Source: JBAJNN01 sp036881905
Lineage (GTDB): Bacteria > Pseudomonadota > Alphaproteobacteria > Rhizobiales > Im1
Assembly: GCA_036881905.1 (NCBI GenBank)
Contig: JBAJNN010000027.1
Span: 1 to 26,185, forward strand
Length of the DNA: 26,185 nt
Direction: 5' to 3'
The notes below the pieces were generated by a model, which saw only the letters and a program-made list of their open reading frames with translations, was not told where the DNA came from and did no database searches. Numbering within the stretch: the first letter of the stretch is position 1; each line of letters opens with the position of its first letter. A program made the translations under genes and the position numbers. Of this stretch, positions 23,641 through 26,185 are shown one piece after another.

Positions 23641-24063
23641 CTAATGCGCATCGAAGGTCATGGGGCCTGCGGATTCAAGCGCCAACTCGAACGTCAGCTC
23701 GCCATCATGGCGGCCGGTATATTCCAGAGCCGTGATCTGAAAAGGTCCGGTGACGGTCCCAAAGTCAGGGATCACAACGCGCCAGTCACGAATGGTTCCC
23801 TTAAACATGATCCGGCGCACCAGCATGTCGCAAGCCGTATCCTTGAACAAACCACTGCCGCGAATATTGGCCGATTTCAGGCCGGCGCCGGCCAGCAACT
23901 CGCGCCAGAATCCCGCCGATTCCGCATGGGTTATATCGATGACGCCGGCGTTGAAAGCCAATGTATGGCTGCGCAACCCGGCGATGGTCTCGAAACCGCC
24001 CTTGCCGTTGGCGTCGAGTTTGAGCAGGAGGTCGCGCCCCCTTTGAGCCGTCATCGTCACCAC
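23641..24063 (-). CDS. GTA major tail tube protein (gp9, TP901-1-type)
   Basis: The 140-residue product has the tail-tube pattern: MTAQRGRDLLLKLDANGKGG, FETIAGLRSHTLAFNAGVID, ITHAESAGFWRELLAGAGLK and then RRIMFKGTIRDWRVVIPDFG, TGPFQITALEYTGRHDGELT and FELALESAG. Such proteins form the stacked hexamer rings of the tail. The start overlaps gp8 by seven bases. ATG 24063 (MVTMTAQRG) and 24054 (MTAQRG) are both possible; relatives begin near the second. Confidence 0.9.
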   Translation of the reverse strand: MVTMTAQRGRDLLLKLDANGKGGFETIAGLRSHTLAFNAGVIDITHAESAGFWRELLAGAGLKSANIRGSGLFKDTACDMLVRRIMFKGTIRDWRVVIPDFGTVTGPFQITALEYTGRHDGELTFELALESAGPMTFDAH

Positions 24064-24521
24064 TCCTCCAAACAGGTCATATCGGCTACCGCGGGATCAT
24101 CGTCGGGGGGTGATTCCGGCTCGGTGACCGCCCGCAACCGCACGATCCCGTGATAGGTTCGCCCGTCGGTTTCACGCAGGGCGTGCCAGAATATGGTGCG
24201 GAGATTGACCAGATTATGGTCTTCAAGACCGAGCGCGGCGTCATCGAGCGCATGATCGACCGCCGCGATAATGGCCTGAATTTCACCGCGCCCCGGTTGG
24301 CGCGACCAGGCGTGCAGCGTGACCCGATGCTCATGCCCGCGCCGGGTTTGGGTGCTCCAGTCGAGCGTGCGAATATCGCCAAGCGTGAGATAGGGAAAGG
24401 CGGCTTGTTGCGGCACATCATCATAAATGTTCTTTCCCTTGAGGAGCACCGTCAGTTTATCGCTCGCCGAAAGCTTAGCGAACAGGGCCTTTTGCAAGGC
24501 CCAGGCCGGGCTTGCCGTCAT
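24057..24521 (-). CDS. GTA tail terminator, DUF3168 family (gp8)
   Basis: The 154-residue product shows DUF3168 features: WALQKALFAKLSASDKLTVL, then IYDDVPQQAAFPYLTLGDIR, STQTRRGHEHRVTLHAWSRQ and GRGEIQAIIAAVDHALDDAA. The protein caps the tail tube where it meets the head. It extends 20-odd residues past the domain (PPDDDPAVADMTCLEEW). The start overlaps the upstream gene by four bases. Confidence 0.9.
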   Translation of the reverse strand: MTASPAWALQKALFAKLSASDKLTVLLKGKNIYDDVPQQAAFPYLTLGDIRTLDWSTQTRRGHEHRVTLHAWSRQPGRGEIQAIIAAVDHALDDAALGLEDHNLVNLRTIFWHALRETDGRTYHGIVRLRAVTEPESPPDDDPAVADMTCLEEW

Positions 24522-24901
24522 GATCGGGTTTTCCCTGTTTTAAGCGCCCGGATCACACCATCGCGGAGCAGGACGCGCACCTCGTCGCGGGCGACCATCA
24601 GGGCGGAGGCGAGCCATTGGGCCGAGGAGCGATCAAGACCCGGGTTGTCGGTTGCAACGCTCGCGGGGCTGCGCACCAGCCGCGCCTTGGCGGCATCGGG
24701 GTCGATTTCGACCGCAAGCTCGCGGATCGATCGGCCCCGTGCCCGGCCGGTTATGGTTTGTGAATCAAGCAGAGCCTCGGCCTCATCGCGCACAATCTCG
24801 CCGGAGCGCTTAAGCGCGGAACGCACGGAGTCCGAATTGAGAGCCTCTTCGATCCGGCGCCGCGACAGCAATGAGCCGGAAACGCGCAGATCCGTTTTCA
24901 T
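24518..24901 (-). CDS. HK97-gp10-like putative tail/head completion protein
   Basis: The 127-residue product begins MKTDLRVSGSLLSRRRIEEA and contains RSGEIVRDEAEALLDSQTIT and ATDNPGLDRSSAQWLASALM, resembling HK97 gp10-family minor tail/connector proteins. Some alphaproteobacterial GTA clusters carry a gene in this position and others lack it. It overlaps its neighbours by four bases on each side (ATGA), so it is part of the coupled head-tail block. The family call is moderate because the sequence is short and diverged. Confidence 0.75.
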   Translation of the reverse strand: MKTDLRVSGSLLSRRRIEEALNSDSVRSALKRSGEIVRDEAEALLDSQTITGRARGRSIRELAVEIDPDAAKARLVRSPASVATDNPGLDRSSAQWLASALMVARDEVRVLLRDGVIRALKTGKTRS

Positions 24902-25224
24902 GATGTCGGATCCTCGCGAACCAGACAGACAAGCTTTCGGGTTTTTTCATCCGGGTCGAAGAGCACCTCGATCGTGAAGACCCGTCGGCCCTGTGTGAAC
25001 CGCATCCCGGCCCGCAGATCGTGGCGGTAGCGCAGGGTGATGCGGTGGGTCACCGTGGCGGAGAGTTTTTCCGCGCGGAGGATCGTCTTCTCCGCAACCG
25101 GCCTGATCGCGCCCCACACCGAGGCGACCGGTCGCCAATGGGGTTTCGCCCCTCCCCCGCCATCGGGAATGCGCTGTTGCGCCTCCAGGCACAGCCGGCA
25201 ACGCATGGCGCCGATTCCGCTCAC
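24898..25224 (-). CDS. GTA head closure/stopper protein (gp7)
   Basis: I take the start as GTG 25224, which overlaps the gp6 stop as GTGA and gives 108 residues. ATG 25206 (MRCRLCLEAQQ) is an alternative. The sequence IGAMRCRLCLEAQQRIPDGG, then GGGAKPHWRPVASVWGAI, ATVTHRITLRYRHDLRAGMR and FTQGRRVFTIEVLFDPDEKT matches head-tail adaptor proteins of the SPP1 gp16/HK97 type, which plug the portal channel. A longer frame to 25443 runs through gp6 in the wrong frame and is not used. Confidence 0.86.
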   Translation of the reverse strand: MSGIGAMRCRLCLEAQQRIPDGGGGAKPHWRPVASVWGAIRPVAEKTILRAEKLSATVTHRITLRYRHDLRAGMRFTQGRRVFTIEVLFDPDEKTRKLVCLVREDPTS

Positions 25225-25802
25225 AGCGAAACCATGCGGTAAGGCGCAATCAGCGCTTTGACCGTCAGGGGCATTTCCACGCAATCGCCGTCGATGATAA
25301 GCGGCTGACGGTTCTCGAACCAATGCGCCACCAGCAATAAAATCGCTTGACGCAACGGGGCGGGGATATCTTCGGCCTTCGGTCCGAAGCCCGCGGTAAA
25401 GGCGATTTCTATACCGTTGAGAGAACGCAGCGAATGGCGCCATTCACCATGACCGGATCGAACCACCCGTGGTGGCTGGCTTTGCACATCGACGCCGTAT
25501 TCACTTGCCGCGACGACGGAGACTGAATCTTGCGGATCGTAAACCCGCAACGCATCGACGCTCCCGACGGGTGAAAGGGGCAGATTAACCATGCCGCTCC
25601 TTGGCCAGCGATCGAGAAACAATGACCAACTCTGGGTGATGAAAGCCCGCCGCGTGGCGAGTTCCAGATGGGCGCGCGCGGCGGTAATCAAACTTTGGAT
25701 GAGTTGATCTTCCTCGTCATATTCGACCTTGAGATAGGCCTTGGCCTCAGCAAGGCTGACCGGCTCGCCCGACGGGGCCACATTGAGTATGGCGGTTGTC
25801 AT
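25221..25802 (-). CDS. GTA head-tail connector adaptor (gp6)
   Basis: The 193-residue product matches phage gp6-like connectors: GEPVSLAEAKAYLKVEYDEE, DQLIQSLITAARAHLELATR, RAFITQSWSLFLDRWP, then NGIEIAFTAGFGPKAEDIPA and PLRQAILLLVAHWFENRQP. The helical N-terminal domain with SLAEAKxxLK and IxxLIxAAR is the family hallmark. It binds below the portal. ATG 25802 follows AAGAGGGATCC. It is the first gene of the coupled tail block in this window, and a strong hairpin and repeats separate it from whatever lies upstream. Confidence 0.92.
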   Translation of the reverse strand: MTTAILNVAPSGEPVSLAEAKAYLKVEYDEEDQLIQSLITAARAHLELATRRAFITQSWSLFLDRWPRSGMVNLPLSPVGSVDALRVYDPQDSVSVVAASEYGVDVQSQPPRVVRSGHGEWRHSLRSLNGIEIAFTAGFGPKAEDIPAPLRQAILLLVAHWFENRQPLIIDGDCVEMPLTVKALIAPYRMVSL

Positions 25803-25832
25803 GGATCCCTCTTCCTTTTATCCCAAACGAAC

Positions 25833-25865
25833 GGGCGCGAAGGCCGCCTAACGGCTTTCGCGCCC
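25833..25865 (-). terminator. Strong hairpin upstream of gp6, terminator-like
   Basis: GGGCGCGAA (25833-25841) pairs with TTTCGCGCCC (25856-25865), and the inner GGCCG pairs with CGGC. In phages and GTAs a partial terminator often follows the capsid gene, limiting transcription into the tail genes. There is no T-run after the stem on the minus strand, so it may be attenuating rather than fully terminating. Confidence 0.5.
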
Positions 25866-25897
25866 AGCGAAAGACTCTTTAGCGATGGAGGCTTTTA

Positions 25898-26058
25898 GGG
25901 CCAGTTGACATTTAAGGTTTGCACGGGCCGCGCGGCGAATCTCGCCCATTTTGGCAGCGTGAACGCTTTAAAAGGGCGAGCCCTTCCCGCATGGTCTCTC
26001 CTGAAACCGGACGATTTTCACTCATACCGGGTTCCAAATCCTAGACGGCAACAGGCCC
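25898..26058 (-). mobile_element. Miniature inverted-repeat element family 1, copy C (161 bp, diverged)
   Basis: GGGCCAGTTGACATTTAAGG and CCTAGACGGCAACAGGCCC are its ends. It is flanked by TA on both sides (25896-25897 and 26059-26060), a candidate target duplication. Its right half, read in reverse, matches the left end of copies A and B (AGGATTTGGA, GAAAATCGTCC). The interior is shortened and diverged. Confidence 0.72.
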
Positions 26059-26060
26059 TA

Positions 26061-26163
26061 GAGCGGTATTTGCGTTCAAATTGAATCGCCATTCCACTCT
26101 AATGTTTTGTTTTGTAAGCATAATCTTCCTCGATCCTCGCTTCTCCGGATCGGATTATGCTCT
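26061..26163. repeat. Two-hairpin repeat, copy 3
   Basis: GAGCGGTATTTGCGTTC and the following palindrome (26061-26100) are succeeded by GTAAGCATAATC to CGGATTATGCTCT (about 26113-26163). Order and sequence match copy 1. A further CCGCATAATCTTGG lies at the window edge. Confidence 0.8.
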
Positions 26164-26185
26164 CCTTACAGCCGCATAATCTTGG

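Overview
The window looks like an alphaproteobacterial chromosome. The main grounds are an alpha-type SspB with a low-complexity tail, the rpmH-rnpA-yidC block, an aztABC-like zinc transporter, and the tail half of an alphaproteobacterial gene transfer agent (GTA) cluster. I cannot fix the order; the short palindromic repeats would suit Hyphomicrobiales or Rhodospirillales.

Left part (1-5560) is a gene graveyard. It holds a C-terminal remnant of an HK97-type capsid gene (1-150), a tRNA-like 3' end beside a cluster of CATGAA/TTCATG motifs that resembles an integrase attachment site (about 1380-1547), and one intact GFA-family gene (2177-2605). A frameshifted nuoD remnant (2602-2840) begins on the GFA stop codon. 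Next come an intact sspB (3247-3837), a probable IS110-type transposase remnant, a DoxX-like remnant, and a 281-bp miniature inverted-repeat element split by a 346-bp passenger segment that carries a small membrane-protein gene.

Middle part (5561-13650) is ordinary housekeeping. It contains fumC on the plus strand, then on the minus strand engB, yidC, rnpA, rpmH, and an aztC-aztB-aztA zinc-uptake operon. That operon is led by a small membrane protein and preceded by a Zur-box-like palindrome.

Right part (13758-26185) is the GTA-like cluster, read right to left on the minus strand: head-tail connector (gp6), gp7, HK97-gp10-like, gp8, tail tube (gp9), gp10 and its partner, short tape measure (gp11), distal tail (gp12), hub (gp13), NlpC/P60 peptidase (gp14) and the large TIM-barrel tip protein (gp15). 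A DUF2793 protein and a small coiled-coil/membrane protein follow. Terminase, portal, protease and full capsid genes are not in the window and would lie to the right. Most genes overlap by 1-8 bases, as in one translationally coupled operon. Where they do not overlap, something has been inserted: a DUF2306 membrane-protein gene between gp13 and gp14, two inverted copies of a miniature element bracketing gp12, and a two-hairpin repeat after gp12/before gp11's stop, between gp9 and gp10, and upstream of gp6. The frames of all tail genes remain open.

The most unusual items are the repeat-invaded but open GTA operon, the DUF2306 insertion, the bracketed gp12 whose stop codon comes from the mobile element, and the passenger-carrying miniature element just upstream of fumC.
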